Shown here piece by piece: positions 5,668 through 5,799 of a stretch of 5,799 bases of DNA. Both the position numbers and the translations under genes were made by a program. The stretch comes from Deltaproteobacteria bacterium (lineage in GTDB: Bacteria; Desulfobacterota; Anaeroferrophillalia; Anaeroferrophillales; Tharpellaceae): positions 1 through 5,799 of the forward strand of contig DAOVTG010000165.1 in the NCBI GenBank assembly GCA_030633185.1, written 5' to 3'. Under the pieces are notes generated by a model. That model had not been told where the DNA came from and made no database searches. It saw only the letters and a program-made list of their open reading frames with translations. The stretch's first letter is position 1; every line of letters begins with the position of its first letter.

Positions 5668-5799
5668 AAGTCGTGGGATGGCTAAGTAAAAATTTCGATA
5701 GACAAGATGTTGTGGTTCTCCAGGCGCGAGACCATACATGTAGTATGTCGAGTGTCTGGAGAACCACAACAACGCAGGATATCGGAACTTTTTACGACG
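5653..5799. repeat. Structured MITE-like repeat, copy 2 (right end truncated by window edge)
   Basis: The left terminal inverted repeat TGATGGACTCGTAAAAAGTC is complete at 5653-5672. The body is about 92% identical to copy 1 and in the same orientation. The right end reaches only ACTTTTTACGACG (5787-5799), and by comparison with copy 1 about six more bases (CCATCA) lie outside, giving a full length near 153 bases. Compared with copy 1, the changes are at 5673-5674, 5701, 5718, 5720, 5755, 5759, 5761, 5772, 5778 and 5780, plus one inserted A at 5786 or 5787. The element sits 24 bases upstream of rodA. No target-site duplication can be judged because neither copy has both flanks in the window. 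Confidence 0.85.
5686..5795 (+). other. Extended hairpin of repeat copy 2
   Basis: The main stem pairs 5708-5725 (TGTTGTGGTTCTCCAGGC) with 5754-5771: 17 Watson-Crick pairs and one G-U (5724/5755). The apical part (5726-5753) is identical to copy 1, with the same tandem G/A mismatches and ATGTA loop. The basal stem pairs 5686-5700 with 5780-5795 as 15 pairs, including one G-U, around a single bulged C (5788). The extra A relative to copy 1 lets T5693 pair and so removes the mismatch seen there. The fold was derived by hand. Confidence 0.7.

Noticed and set aside
1..5799. A circular molecule closed through the terminal direct repeat
   Set aside because: The two copies differ at 11 positions and one indel, so they are separate copies and not one overlapping end. 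The genes are also chromosomal housekeeping types with no replication gene.

Overview
The window holds five complete protein genes and, at its two ends, two copies of one short structured repeat. The organism is a Gram-negative bacterium: there is an ADP-heptose (lipopolysaccharide core) gene, a signal-peptide-bearing protein related to the PgaB exopolysaccharide hydrolase, and a response regulator with an HD-GYP domain. This protein mix and the repeat ends (a TCGTAAAAAGTC core) make me lean to Desulfobacterota (the former Deltaproteobacteria). That placement is an inference from familiarity, not from a search.

Layout. 1-139: repeat copy 1, its outer left end cut off by the window edge. 137-1174 (-): response regulator, REC plus HD-GYP (c-di-GMP phosphodiesterase type), whose TGA stop is the last three bases of the repeat. 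1175-1366: divergent intergenic region with a good promoter for the regulator and a leader with two small hairpins ahead of the next gene. 1367-1852 (+): rfaE2, heptose-1-phosphate adenylyltransferase. 1833-3020 (-): secreted or periplasmic protein like the C-terminal glycoside hydrolase domain of PgaB (GH153), converging on and overlapping rfaE2 by 20 bases. 3020-4414 (-): radA. 4432-5628 (-): rodA. 5653-5799: repeat copy 2, its right end cut off by the window edge.

rodA, radA and the GH153-like gene lie in one direction with a 17-base gap and then a one-base TGATG overlap, so they are probably one transcript. It joins cell elongation (RodA glycan polymerase), recombination (RadA branch-migration helicase) and an envelope-polysaccharide-type hydrolase. 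rfaE2 and the regulator diverge from a shared 192-base region.

The most unusual content is the repeat. Both copies are in the same orientation and about 92% identical, with imperfect terminal inverted repeats of about 20 bases and a full length of about 153 bases. Their differences preserve base pairing: two paired changes (T-A to C-G), one G-C to G-U, and a one-base insertion that improves a second stem. The wobble pairs and a tandem G/A internal loop work only on the + strand. It looks like a non-coding, MITE-like element selected to keep an RNA or single-stranded DNA fold.
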